A DNA stretch of 64,000 bases from Otis tarda (lineage: Eukaryota; Chordata; Aves; Otidiformes; Otididae): NCBI GenBank assembly GCA_026413225.1, contig CM048553.1:46912001-46976000 (forward strand), written 5' to 3'. Shown piece by piece: positions 1-13,400 of the stretch. A model generated the notes under the pieces. That model did not search any database and was not told the origin of the DNA. It was given only the letters and a program-made list of their open reading frames with translations. The translations under genes and the position numbers were made by a program. Position 1 is the stretch's first letter. Each line of letters begins with the position of its first letter.

Positions 1-403
1 TGCAATGGAATATTGTCAAACATATACCTGAGTCAGAGCAGTTTAAGCAATGATGGCTCCTCAACTGAAATATGGAAACTAGTGAGGTGCATTCCAAGCA
101 TCTTGCAATCTCAAACACCAAGGTTAATGAAAGCATTTCAATTGAATCATTTTATTTCACACACACTGATGTAGTCAGTTACCCTGTTTCATGTGAGAAT
201 TTGAGATGGTCTGTTCTGCCTCCATCACTGTCTAGCTCTACTTTGACTATGTACGAAGGTATTCTCAATATCCAACTTACTTAAACTTGAGATGTATAAG
301 CAACTCTGAGCAAGGGTTTTAGGTTTCAACAGAAATTTTAGAACTTAATAGCAGTATTATTTCTTTGGTGTTTCCTTCTCCCCCCTTTTTTTCTGTCTTG
401 TAG
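1..403. other. ACAD11 intron and ACKR4 5' flank
   Basis: This stretch holds no coding exon. On the + strand it ends in a pyrimidine-rich tract and a TTGTAG splice acceptor (AG at 402-403), so at least its right end is probably the intron that separates a non-coding 5' exon of ACKR4 from its coding exon. On the - strand it belongs to the same large ACAD11 intron. A 70-residue + strand frame at 72-284 has no recognisable similarity and is taken as chance. Confidence 0.6.
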
Positions 404-410
404 TTTTGCC

Positions 411-1484
411 ATGGGCAGGGATACGAATAACTCAACTGACTACTGGATTGAGGACGAGGAAGATTATCTCAACTCTGTTATAGATTACAATACATATGAG
501 CTTCTCTGTGAAAAAAGTGATGTGAGAAATTTCAGTAAAGTATTCCTTCCTGCGTTCTATGCATTGGCTTTCACTATTGGAGTTGCTGGAAATTCACTAG
601 TGGTCGCAATTTATGCCTATTGCAAGAAACCAAAGACTAAGACAGACGTGTACATCATGCATCTAGCCATTGCTGATCTGCTCTTGCTCTTTACGCTCCC
701 TTTTTGGGCTGCGAATGCAGTGCAAGGATGGGAACTTGGAAACTCAATGTGCAAACTCACCACTGCACTGTACACCACGAATTTCAGCTCTAGCATGCTG
801 TTCCTGGCCTGCATCAGTGTGGATAGATATAGGGCCACTGCCGAATCCCAGGGTCACAGAAGAATTGGGAAACACTGCAGTATTATCTGCATTTGTGTCT
901 GGCTGGCTGCCATTTTCCTCAGTATCCCTGAACTAATATTTAATCAAGTCAAGAAACACAATGACAGGAATGAATGTCTTCCTGTATTTCCAACAAACAT
1001 GGAAATACTCTTAAAGGCAACCATTCAAATCCTGGAAATTATCCTGGAATTTCTGCTTCCTTTCCTAGTAATGCTGATCTGCTATTCAGCTACTGCTCGC
1101 ACAATCTTTAGATCTGCAAATGCTAAAAAATCTAGACCTTTCATGGTTCTGCTGGCAGTAGTGGCTACTTTCATTATTACCCAGCTACCTTACAACACTG
1201 TTAAGTTCTGGCGAGCCATAGATATCATCTACATGTTGATTACTGACTGTGACACAAGTAAAACCATAGACGTTGCACTCCAGGTCACCAAGAGCATAGC
1301 TTTGTTTCACACCTGCCTGAACCCTCTCCTCTACGCCTTTTTGGGTGCCTCTTTTAAAATGCATATTATGAAAATGGCAAAAAATTATGGACACTGGAGA
1401 AGACAACAACAGAACGGAAGACCTGAAGAAATTTCTATGAATTATGAAGATCACACTGAAGAAACAATTAGTTTCACTATATAG
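411..1484 (+). CDS. ACKR4: Atypical chemokine receptor 4 (CCX-CKR, CCRL1)
   Basis: A seven-helix receptor of 357 residues, coded in one exon. It scavenges CCL19, CCL21 and CCL25 at the plasma membrane and does not couple to G proteins (known for the family). The sequence shows an acidic N-terminus with an N-glycosylation sequon at N7. The expected extracellular cysteines are present (C33, C114, C189, C280), as is an NPLLY motif at 304-308. Identity to ACKR4 is clear in TM6-TM7: residues 255-263 ITQLPYNTV and 299-307 FHTCLNPLL. The usual DRYLAIV box is replaced by DRYRAT (138-143), in keeping with an atypical receptor. The start sits 7 bases after a TTGTAG acceptor, in a good Kozak context (G at -3 and +4). 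The gene lies inside an ACAD11 intron on the opposite strand, as in mammals. Confidence 0.96.
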   Translation: MGRDTNNSTDYWIEDEEDYLNSVIDYNTYELLCEKSDVRNFSKVFLPAFYALAFTIGVAGNSLVVAIYAYCKKPKTKTDVYIMHLAIADLLLLFTLPFWAANAVQGWELGNSMCKLTTALYTTNFSSSMLFLACISVDRYRATAESQGHRRIGKHCSIICICVWLAAIFLSIPELIFNQVKKHNDRNECLPVFPTNMEILLKATIQILEIILEFLLPFLVMLICYSATARTIFRSANAKKSRPFMVLLAVVATFIITQLPYNTVKFWRAIDIIYMLITDCDTSKTIDVALQVTKSIALFHTCLNPLLYAFLGASFKMHIMKMAKNYGHWRRQQQNGRPEEISMNYEDHTEETISFTI

Positions 1485-1886
1485 ACTCCGCATTACTCTC
1501 ATTATCTTATATAACCAAGGGAATTATTTACTAATTCTGGGGGTCTTGTTTCAGCAGCTGTTTCTCTGCAAGTCAACTTTCAGATTAATTTCTGAACCTG
1601 CAGACCAGCCAACACACTACATTGCAGTTCAAAGTGGAACATGTTGATCAAAATTAAGCATCAGGCAAGAACTAAATACTGAAATTCCTAGAAACAACTA
1701 GAGAGATTAATGAAAATAAAACCCCAGCCCCCCAAAAAAACACAACAAAATCCAAACACCTAAAAACTCACCAAGATTTAAATTTAAAAGCGTGGCAGTA
1801 CTAGGCAATTAAATACCTGCGTAATGAACAATCTGTACATATCTAAGCATCTAATTGAAACAGAAAAAGAAACCATGAGCAATAAA
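1485..1886 (+). other. ACKR4 3' UTR with candidate poly(A) signals
   Basis: A/T-rich sequence follows the ACKR4 stop codon. AATAAA hexamers lie at 1715-1720 and 1881-1886, and another follows near 2398. Which one is used cannot be told from sequence alone. Confidence 0.5.
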
Positions 1887-4437
1887 ACAGCAGTACAGGA
1901 ACTTTTGTATAAAAAGTTAATAAACTCGTGTTTCTCTGTTTTGTAAAACTTTATAATGTTTGTGTAATAAGTAAGTCCCATTTTTTTCCTCAGCTATCAT
2001 TCTATAGATACCCTTGCACCTTGAAATGAGCTATCAGTTAACGGCTGAGAACTGAGAGGGGGAGGTGGGAAAGACATTCTCTATGTGTTTCCACATATGT
2101 AGAGCAACAACAACATCCTCCACATAAACAACAACTCCTTCTGTTACTAACAAAAATTACCTGTCACCTCTCCTTTTCCACTCACTCTAAACTTTAGTGT
2201 CCTATGGGAGGCATATTCTAGATCTCTGTAAATGTCATGTCAAATGTAAATGCCAAAGTAGTGCAGTCAAAGCATTAGCAGAAATGTAAGAAAAAAGTTA
2301 AGTTAATCTTCAAACACAGGCTCTGGAGCTTCTACTCAGAATTTGTAAAGTGAGTCAAACACTGCAATAACTGTATCTGCTGAAGTATACGGAGATACAA
2401 TAAAAGCAAAGAACACAAAAAGTGCACTGTCTGTCATTTGTTTCAGTAGACATTGACATCTCTCATCTCAGGCATTTATCAACCAGCAAAGGCTAGAGGC
2501 CCTTCTTGATGGATGAGAGAGGTTCTGACTCCCTGTGAAGCTCATGGTCGGTGGAATATACTCAGAGAGATATCAAAGCTGTCCCCTGCCACAATGCTGG
2601 CAAGGATTCCAGGAAAACAGCAGTTTTCCATGACTCTCTGGAAGCTTTTCAAATATATTAATGTAATAGCTTTCAAAAGGAAATAAAAGTGGTATTGCAG
2701 CACATGGTCCCTGCTTTCAAACATCCCATGGGCTCTGACAAAATGCCTGATCTACAGTTTATGAAAGCCGAAAAGAATTTCACATTTTTTAGACACTGTT
2801 CCTAGTTACACAATTATAGACCAGAAGAAACAGCTCTAAAATGACAGACAGGAAACAACAGTAGCATAAACAAGACAAGCTTCTCTCTGTTTGGATGACA
2901 AAAGTTTACACAATTTCTGCCCAGTATTTTCAGAAATACTACGCTGTGAACAGACAAGTTAGAAGTGCTTCAGAGGTGGTCTACACATACACCATAAATC
3001 TGACATGTTTAAGCCACACTGGATTTACTGTAGATGTGCAAAGCACCCATGCAGAGCATGGTAAGAAACTCCATTTCTTCCACAAAGCAACTGACTCCTT
3101 GCATATGTGATTTATGATTCATCTTCACAAATATAGTGGTTGCACCTCGAGCAACATTCTAACCAGGCTGTCAGGCTTCTGGAATTACCAAACATCCAAG
3201 GTTCTAATGTCCCACTCACAGCAAAGAGGGAAAAAAACCCAAACCAAAAAAAAAAAAAAAAAAAAAATCCCAAAAACCCCCAAAACAAAACAAACCCCAA
3301 ACCAAAAGAAAAACAAACTAAAAATAAAAAAACCACCCAAAAAACCAACCAGGCATAAAATGACAGTCTGACTAAGGCAGAGCTGCATGTGTGTGCTTCT
3401 CAAACTTCAAACTGCAGTGCCTTTTGTGTGTCTGTCTTCACGCAAATCTGACCGCCCTAATGATTTTTATTAAAAACAAGACAAACCAAATCATGACTAC
3501 TCTCTTATGTTTACTCTCCTTTTTACAATTCATGTAACTATTTTTATGAATAACATTTTGTGCGTGTGACCTCCTACAAGCTTTTGCATTACTTCCTTAG
3601 GAACTGCAATGCACAGTTGAGAGGCGTTGACCCAGAGCAAAAGTAGCAGCCAGCAGTTAAGCGACACTCAGGTCAAGAGGCAAGATATCCCATGCCTCCT
3701 CTTGCTGCCAGTTTTCAGTACTAGAAGAGAGCGAGAGCCCTATCTTCTGGTGAGTCTAGGTACTGCACAAGTATATATCCGTAAGTAGCCTACACTCAAA
3801 GGTAAATAAATGAAACATTTGAGTTTCACTCCAGTTAGCAACTCAGTTTATGTAGCTGGCTTCCAAACTCCCAGGGAATTATGATTTTCCAGTTCTTGTC
3901 ATGTATGTTGCAGTAAAAAAGTAATGGTACTATAATATCAAGGATATTTACCACTTACAGTCTAATCCATTTATTTTTATGGGAAGTACAGTATGAGAAA
4001 GTTACCTGTAAGAGTCAGTCCAACAGCATCATAGGCTAGTTTAAAAAGCAGTTAAATTTTACTGTAATTACACAGTATACTCAAAAGCTGCCAAAGACAG
4101 TCTCATGAAAACAAAGTTTAAAGGCTACAGCCATAAATGTGTAAATTACCTAATGGAAAGATGTAACATTTAAAAAACAATATTAGCATTAATTCTGTGA
4201 ATGAAATTCAGAGGTTCCAAGAAGGGCCCAAAACCCCAAATCGGATTCCAGTCTTGTACTTTGCCTCATAGAACAAAAGATCGATTCAGCTCTTTCCGTT
4301 GTTTTACATTCTATTGCCTTTACCCAACAAGAGACAGTTTTTTATCTCAGAAACAAAGCACAAACAGTTTTGTTTTATCAGTTCTTGGATATAATTTTAG
4401 AGACTTAGCCATGCTTATTTAGAGTTTCTGTACTTAC
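1887..4437. other. ACAD11 intron, no coding exon seen
   Basis: Rest of the ACAD11 intron that contains ACKR4. I found no exon or recognisable repeat other than the A-rich tract described separately. Open frames here are short and overlap each other on both strands. Confidence 0.55.
3228..3355. repeat. A-rich low-complexity tract
   Basis: About 130 bases made almost only of A with short C runs, including a pure run of more than 20 A. It resembles the degraded tail of a retroposed sequence, but I see no recognisable element body next to it. The frames that cross it (lysine- and proline-rich on one strand, phenylalanine-rich on the other) are products of the composition. Confidence 0.75.
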
Positions 4438-7400
4438 CACTGCTCCACCACTTCTTGCCATTGATCACATAACTGTTTCCATCTCGCTCAATGCTGCATT
4501 GCATGTTGGTGGCATCACTTGAAGCCACATCAGGTTCTAAAGGAAAAAAAAAAAAAACCAAAACAAACCACTGGATTGGACATACAGATAGTACTACTGC
4601 CACAAATATTGGATCTAGATGTATTCTATTGACAGTAACACTATCTTGCTCCTAGTAGAAAAGTTGTTTTCAGAACCTCCCTCTGCTGGTGGTCAAAGTC
4701 TTTCTATTTTCTAGCAGCCTGTTATTAACAGCCAATTTAAACTTACTTCTTCTTGGGCTCAGACTACTCTTTATAGTAAACAACCTTCTTCCTTCCCCAG
4801 TGTTTTAAAATCCTTCCCCCTTCCAATGTACTTACAGATAAATGTCATATCTCTCCTCAGCCTTTTTTTCCCCCTAGGCTCTTTTCAAGTGAAAATAAAG
4901 AGATTCAAACTACTTTTGTGACGGTTTATGAAATAGGTTACACAAAGCAGTTGTCAGCAAAATGTCATCAATTATTGTTTGGAACAGGAAAGATTCTTCC
5001 TCTCTCCTTTCACCCTTAACTTCTTCTACAGGCCATCTTTGTAAAAGCAAAAGCATCTCTTTCCTTTTGGTGAACACACTGAAACAGAATTTGCAAGGCC
5101 CAGCTCTGCAAGACCGAGTTCTCTGAACTCCTGCTGACACAGGAAAATCTGGATTTTGACATCACATGTTCAAAAGCTACCTTCCTAAATCAACAGTCAG
5201 GCCTTCCGCAGATGCTGAAGGCTACAAGCTTTCAAGAGCAAAAATGAATATAATGCAGAGCTACAGACATAAAGCAAGTGCATCATATGTTTTGCAAGTT
5301 ATCTTCAGGTTTTGTCTTAAAACCTCTACCTACGACATAGTGCAAAACTACACAACTGTAATCACAATAATCATACTTGTAGGTACATACATGTTTCTAG
5401 AGAACACCAAAGCACATGGCAAAAAAAGGGTAAGTTCTATCGTAAATCTGTTTGGTACAATGGAATGTGTTTTACTAGTGCTAAAAATAAATTGAAAAAT
5501 ATATGGAAAGCAAATTAGCTATGAAAAATGGTAACTATTGGGGAAGGGCAGCAAGGATGCTTCATTTTGCACTCACACTTCATATACGATTTCATATTCA
5601 AATACATTCACAGATACAGTAAAAATGTCTGTATTAATTTATTTACACATAGTATCTTGTAGTTTTGTACTTTTTGCATATGCCATATCAAATTTCTGCT
5701 AATTGCCTCTAACTTTCTTCTGTAGAAAAATTTACCTGTCATGCAGAAGCAAGAACTAATCTTCCCTTCCAGGAGAGGCTCCAGCCACTCTTTCTTTTGC
5801 TCTTCAGTCCCATACATGTGCAGAACCTCCATGTTTCCAGTGTCTGTAAGAAATCAGCAGTCATGTTTCACTTCTTGAGATGCACAACTTGTAAGGTGCA
5901 AGACGCCCAACTCTTCAGTGCTCTCAGTGCCGTATTTATGGGACAGGGTTGCTAACCTGGTGCATGACAATTGAAAACCTCAGGAGCAAAGAAGCATTTC
6001 CCCGTCTCCTCAGCTATTAGCGCGTAGTCAAGTTGGCTGAGACCACTGACATCTGGGAGAAAAAGGTTCCACAGACCTTCTGCTTTGGCCATTTCCTGTT
6101 GAAAGAATCAAAGGAAAAAAACATTGGCAATAAATCTTAAAAAAAAAAAAATATTCTGGCTTGATGCCTATTGTCTTCCTTCCTGCTTAACACACATATA
6201 GCCGATGTCTTTTTTCAATAGCTATTTCCAATAGGTATAGTCTTTGACTTAAAGTTCAGACATACCCCACACAGAACTCACGAGATAGGAGAAAAGCGGA
6301 AGTATCTCTCACCTCACATTTTCTTCTTCCTTTTCTCACACTGTTTCTTTCCACGGAGAGTAACTCTCCAGCAATATACACCAAACGTTCGTATGCTGCA
6401 TGTCAGTGCCTGTTTCTTTTACTGCTAGAGCGCTCAAGAATATTTATTATCACATACCTTCAATCTCTCAAGCAGTGGCGGTTTCTTCCAATTTTCCTCA
6501 GCATTTCCACGTTCAGTATAGTATTTTATTATTTCCTTAGAGGAACAATTAAAAATATGCTCTTTAAACTAAGAGTATATGTAACATACACAAGTAATAA
6601 CATGGTGTCTTTTCCAGCCCTGCACCCCAAGAAACCAATAAAAAAATACTCAACATCAGTTTTTATTATATAGTTGGTTGCACTATAAAATTAAAAATAT
6701 AATTGAAAATCAAACTGCAATCTATTCATTTTGCAAGACTTTCAATGCATCATTGAGATGACCCCAATCAGTTCCTTATTTCATACAGGGAAATGATTTG
6801 GGGTGGTTTAAAATATGCAATGATGACAGTAGAACATCAGTGTTTTCTGTTGATACAAGTAACTGTTACCAACAGTATGCACAAGAGGCATGAACCCAAA
6901 AGTAAAACAACAAATAAAAGCCTGATGTACTGACACTTAAGATTCAAGTTTCCCATCACAACATTCAGATATATAAGCCAGTTAATCTTTTTTTAAATTG
7001 AGAAAAAACCACAAAAAATACATTTTCTTTTCCTGTAAAAGTAATTCCTTAACATATCATGTAAACAGCCATTCCAAGCACTAGTGATTAGTATTAAGTA
7101 AAACTGTTTATTCAGTAATCCTATTATTTTCACAAGCACGTTTTAGTGAGGCCCAGCACTTAATCAAAGCTGGCCCAGAAGAATAGGAGGACATGACTTC
7201 TACACACAGTTTTACATTTTCATAAACTCTAGTAACAAAATATTGATTTATAAATAGGCTTAGCAAAAGCTTTTACCTTCTCAGCTGGATATATGTGCTG
7301 CTGCATGAACTGCTTGACTTTTAGCAGAATTTCTTGGCCTTTCCTACTTTGATGGAACAGCTCTCCACCAACACTGTGATACGTGCTGCTGAAAGATGAT

Positions 7401-10400
7401 CTAGGGAAGAACATTCAACGCGATAACAAGTCAAACCAGATTTTCGCTGATAATAATATAAGCTGCCTTTTACAGGCATTTAAACAAGCAAAAATGTTGT
7501 AAAAGCTTTGCCTTGCCTTTGACCAGCAGTTTAGACTACTCTTACCTTTTTGAGAGCTCTAATCCTTTCTCTGCCAGAGGCTTCACAATCTTCGCAAATT
7601 CATGACTATTCTCTGCAGAAGCATTTCCAATGAGATACCTAGCATATACACCCTAAACCCAAAAGAAAGACATATATGGTATAATTCTGCACTTAAAGGT
7701 GTCTCTTTAATAGATTGGTGATTTCTTCAACTATGAAAGTTAACACTTAAACGCACATATTCTTAACAGGAAAAAATTAGCATCCAGAGAGATTTTACTG
7801 AGATGTTAATATTGGTTTTGGCCCATTTCTGATATAAAGGAGATACTTGGCGCACAAGTGAAAAAAACCCATACCCTAGCTAAACTAACTAAAGGAAAAT
7901 CACAAAAAGTAGTAGAGAAAAAAAAAAAAAAGAAAAAAGAAATATCTGCATATGATACTGCAAGCAAGCCCAGCCAGTCCCTTAAGCCAGCTAACAACAG
8001 TATACACATACACGTGATTATTATCCATGACTAAATTAACTACCCACATATACGCTCTTATTCCAAATTAAAACAAGGCAGATGACCCCACATTTGGTAT
8101 GCTGATCTCATGCTGCAACTCATAAAAATATACTTATGCCTTACAATGGCTGAATATCTAATTAAACAGTTACTGCTGTTAATAATGAATCAATGAAACT
8201 TATTTTCTCCTATAATCACATCTCAAGATTGGCTTCCTATGCTCACAGTAAGATGAGTTCTCAATACACCCTTTTTAATCTGTGGGTGGCACCCACAGAT
8301 GTTACTTATCTATCCTGCTATCTGCTTTCATGAGAGCTGCAAAAACTTACATCTTTGTTTCTCTGTAATACGGGATTCAAATTACCCAGAGAGTGCAAAA
8401 AGGTAATGACAAAATTGCCTACATACTGGAATATTAATAAGAAAAAATCCAAATATCCACATTTTCTTCTTTTCTAGCCTACTTTCCTAAGAAGTTAGCT
8501 ATATGTAATGCAACGTCCTCTATGTAGCAAGAATTCTATCTTAGACAGTTGTCAGTCATAAGCATCCAAAATACTGCTTCCAAAGGAACAAACTGAAATA
8601 TAACAGTTCCAGTTATTTTTTAAATATTATTTATATTTTGAACAAGTATTATCAACTACAAATACTCATAATAAAAATATGTGACATTTCAGCAAATGTG
8701 AGTGTATTACCTGGGATATTGCTGCCAGTTTAAAATACGACAAAGCAAGAAAAAAATTAAAGTTGGATAAAGTAGTACTAATATTCCGGCAGCGGCAGTA
8801 AATGGCAACCAGTTCTTCAAAGGAAGGAGTTTCTACCGAAAAAAAAAAAAAACAAAACAAAAAAAACACAAACAGAAAATTTTAGAATATTCAACAATTT
8901 CTATTATTTTTTCCACCTTGTTCTTCAAACATTTGAACAGCTTGTCAGCTTTATGAGATTTCCATTTACATAGTAAAAACCTCATGATTTATCATTTCTT
9001 ACGACCTAAGTGGTGAGGGTGGTAGAACCCTGGCACAGGTTGCCCAGAGAGGTGGTAGATGCTGCATCCCTGTAAACATTCAAGGCCAGGTTGGATGGGG
9101 CTGTGAGCAACCTGATCTGGTTGGAAATGTCCCTGCTCCTTGCAGGGGGGTTGGACTAGATGACCTTTGAAAGTCCCTTCCAATCCAAACCATTCTGTGA
9201 TTCTATGTGTGATATGGAGAACGGAAAGGAAATAGGAGTTATCAGAATTCCAGATAAGCGTAACACTTCCTACGGCCCCTTGTCTCCACTCCAGTCAGGA
9301 AATTAATTTCACCACAGGGGAAATGGGGGGTGTTGCCTTTTTTTTTTTTTAAAAAAAAAATAAAATTACATTTAAATTTTTGTTTTCTTCCACTATCTCT
9401 AAGAAAGGTTAAAAATAAACTTTTACAGAAGTAGCATACTCTGTCTAAGCCACAGCTTGTTAAAACAGGACTCGCTTAAACCTCACTCTCAGCATGTTTC
9501 CTACAATGAAGAAAATAATGTAAAAGTTCTCCTCAGGTGTTAACAGATGTGCTTATTAATTTAACTTTTTATTATGGTTTAAAAAGGTAATATATCAAAT
9601 AGAAATCAAGCCTAGAATTTATTTTAAAAAAATAAGTTACAATTTCATACCTATGGTGCCTTTGAAACCCAAGACAGCTCCTTGACCTAAGCCCTTTATA
9701 GATGTAGGCCAAAAGTAGGATAGAGTGGCATATGCTAGATCTGCTAAAGGATGACCAGTAGTTGAAAGTTCCCAGTCCAGCACTGCCAAAACACGAGCCT
9801 TAAATAAAAAAAAACCTCAAGTGAATGCTAGAAGACAAATTTTCCCCATCCACAAATGCACAACCCACTTAATATCAAACAGCTTTAATCAGTTACTATG
9901 TGTTTAAAATTAAAAACACGCATTGTGCCTGCCAGCAGAACCAGCAAAACCAGTTTCTTTTAGTACTATGTAAGGTTCTGCAGAAAATTAACATTCACAC
10001 AGTGGCAGAAAAATGAAAATTTTTCCAATGAAAATCTCTTAAATTCTACATTTTTAGTAGCATTTTTCCTGCCAGAAACTTCTAAATGTGACTGAAATAA
10101 AATATCCTAAAGAACAGTAGTATTGACAGTTGTTTTTTTTTTTTTTGTCTCCAGTACTGTTGCACAGATACTGTTGCACAGATACTGTTGCACAGATGCT
10201 CATGGACAAACCATGCATTAAAAAAACCTAAATTATCACAATATTATGCATAGATTAACACTTACTTGGGGAAATGAATGTCTTAAACAGGACAGTCAAA
10301 CACTGTTCAGATAGTGACACAAGTCTCTGCTGCAAACTTCCTTGCAATGGCGTCTTCCACTGGATAGGCTGAGACTCCCAAACTGTCATTTTGATGAATT

Positions 10401-13400
10401 CTTACAATCCTGTCATCCTGAACGACCCCTCCAGCCTAGTCATCATCCATGGCTACTTGAACTATGTGCAAAAGACTTTCCTACATGGTCACTCCTGCAT
10501 ATATAGGAACAGTTTCTACAGATTATTTAAAATTACCTATGCACAGTTTGGTCAATTCTTTCAGTTACATCAGGAACAGCTGGCAGAGTCCCTTGGACTG
10601 CCAGATTCTCTCCTCACAAAGTCAATCAGCACATTTAAGCCTACAAAGAGTGTCTATCAACTGATCAATGCACAACAATGGGAATCTCTGGGATCTGTTG
10701 CTTTTGAAGCAGGCATCGCAGAGTCTTGGTCACAAATCCCATGCATATTTTCTGGTCACAACGCAGCAAATAGCATGGAAAAAAATAATGAAAATGTCAT
10801 TGTATTGATAGATAGGTAACGCAGATTTATTTCCACAAATGAGAAAAACATCTCTTCCTTTTCCCTAAAGATGAAGGAGGAACTTTCAGGGTTTCTGCAG
10901 TCTACGTGTGCTCCAAAACTAAGCAACTTTGGCAGATTTTAATTTGCTTCCACTAGTATCACATATCATGCATTCAGATCCTGCTACAAAAGCCACTGCG
11001 GATAAATCAAAGCCATACCACAGATTTCAGTGGGCTTCGGATCAGATGCTTGTGTAGTTTAACAAAGTCATCCTTCAGTATGTCCTTAAGTTGCACTGAA
11101 TTAGAAAGATATAAAATGTTTTGTTCCTGGACTTCAAAGTAGAGACCAGAGCTAATGAATAAACTGAGTAACTAGCTCCTGCAGTGAAAACCAAGACTGT
11201 ATTAGGTACCTAAACACCATACATAGAGCACAGAGAAAAGTTAAGTTCTCTACTATTCCTTTCAAAGACGTATCATCCACCAAGACATCCACATAAGTGC
11301 CTCATTACATGGCTGGAGTACAAACAAACTGAGGATCAAAAACTACCAACATGTACAAATATGTTTCAAATACCTCTGTTGGGTGGAAGATGATGTTATC
11401 TATTCTGAAGTCACCATGAATCAGGCTTTCTTCATTATCATCAGGTGGGAAGTTGTTTGCTAACCACTCAGCCAGCTTGTTCATGGCAGGAATATCTGTA
11501 TGAGCAGCTGCATCATATTGTCTTTTCCAAGTTGATACCTAAAGAAATAGAAACACTTAAACAGATTTTCCAACTAATTCACAAGTTTCACAAGAGCACA
11601 AAATTCTGAAGAACATGCTTCTGAACTTGGACTATGACCATGTTACCTGTAAATTCAGTAAAACCCAGTGCCTTTGCATCTGCAAATATGAACTCTGAGA
11701 TCAAAAGATGCAATGAAGACCACTTCTATTTCCTATTTCAATCCTATTTACGTAGCCTAAATCTAGTATTATTCCAAAAGTGAATGAATACCATTCCCTG
11801 AGTATAACACTACAGAATTGATCTGAATGTAGTAGTAACTTCATACCATGCACAAATAACTGAACTAAGTGAAGGTGTTTAATAGCTAAAATATGACGGT
11901 TACTTTTACAAGTTGGTAATAACAAACAATTTAGCAAATCAAATAAATCATCAAAGATCTGGCAAAACAAGAGAATTTTTTGAAGAGCTGTACCTGTCTT
12001 CTGCAGTATCCTGGTCCTCTGCCATATCCTTGGAGACCCAATGACTGTAAATCAAAGGAGTGCAACAGGGCCAAAGTTTCTATCATTGCAATATACAAAG
12101 CAGAACGCTCTGCTGGGCCCACTTCAGGCAGTGAGAGGTCTCGAAAGATGCGACCCTAGAAACATGATAAATCAGATATTTGGAGGGATGTACACATCAG
12201 ATGAAGAAAAGTAAAGCTATACATTTCAGGAGCAAAAACAAATGCAGTGAATTCAACACTCCCTATGCAATCAAAAACTCCTTCCTCATTTATTTTATTC
12301 CTTGCCCAGGACAGATGAAGGGATTCACAGTAATCTCAGATCATTAGTATACAGGATATCTATTGGAAGGCAATTAAAATAACCTGATACAGCAGACTTA
12401 CACTCAGAGTCGCCAAAATCTAACAGAAGAAATATCAACTCAGCTACAGCCTCCCCAGAGGGATGGATCACAGACAGAGCTAAGCTGTGTTCTTTCTGAA
12501 ATTAATGCTTGAGCTGGAATACTGCTTGGTTTTCAAGAAAAGGTGATTGTATGTAGATTATTATCTTCAGTACTTAACAAGTCCCAGGATGTCCAAGGAT
12601 CCAGTGTAACTTTATAGCATGATCATTCTCCTTTTGACATGTTTATGCTTCTCACAGAAGCAATACTGACTCATTACAAGATACCCTTCTGAGAGCTCAA
12701 AACAAGAACAAGAGGTTAAATACTGAGCTGAAAATTTTGACAAAGTGGGAAATAAGTCCTAGGGAAGCTGAAATCAGCGAGAATTTCTCATAGCTAGCAT
12801 TTCTTAAAAATATCAGAGGATTATTTATGTTTATATCACAAAGCTTAGTAAATGTTGAATAAAGCTCTAACAGAATGGTTTTAAACAATTTAAAAGTAGC
12901 TTGTAGTAGAGAGAAGAAAGAAATCTCTCATGTTAGAGGACCAACCTGCACATGCTGCATTACATAAAATTCTGTTCCAATGACAGAAACATCACTGCAA
13001 TACAACAGGGGCTCAGGCACTGGAAATCCAGCTGAAAATAATGCTTTCTGCACACGATATTCTCTATCAACCTGAAGAAGACACAGAATTTAGCTTCAAC
13101 AAAAAGCTCCCAAACATAAATGAGTACAGTGGATGACAATGTATCCTTCTAAATGTTTAGTTATGTATATAGCACAGAAAACAGAAAATGATCCAGCAAT
13201 TTCTTGCATTTCTAGACACATTCAACAATGAGGCGCACCATCACGTAAAGGACTTATCCTCCTGCAATAAAAGTGTTTGGAGCTTGCTGAAGAAAGTTAC
13301 TCACCATGTGAGCTCTAGGTAAAAGAGGGCCATGAGGCTTCTTCCTGAGCACATAAGCCTGCCCACCCTTCTGAAGATAAAAGGTTGGATTTGACTGGCC

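Noticed and set aside
10391-10819. 142-codon + strand frame in the ACAD11 intron between exons 5 and 6
   Set aside because: No similarity recognised and no splice or promoter context. It is only moderately long for A/T-rich intron sequence, so taken as chance.
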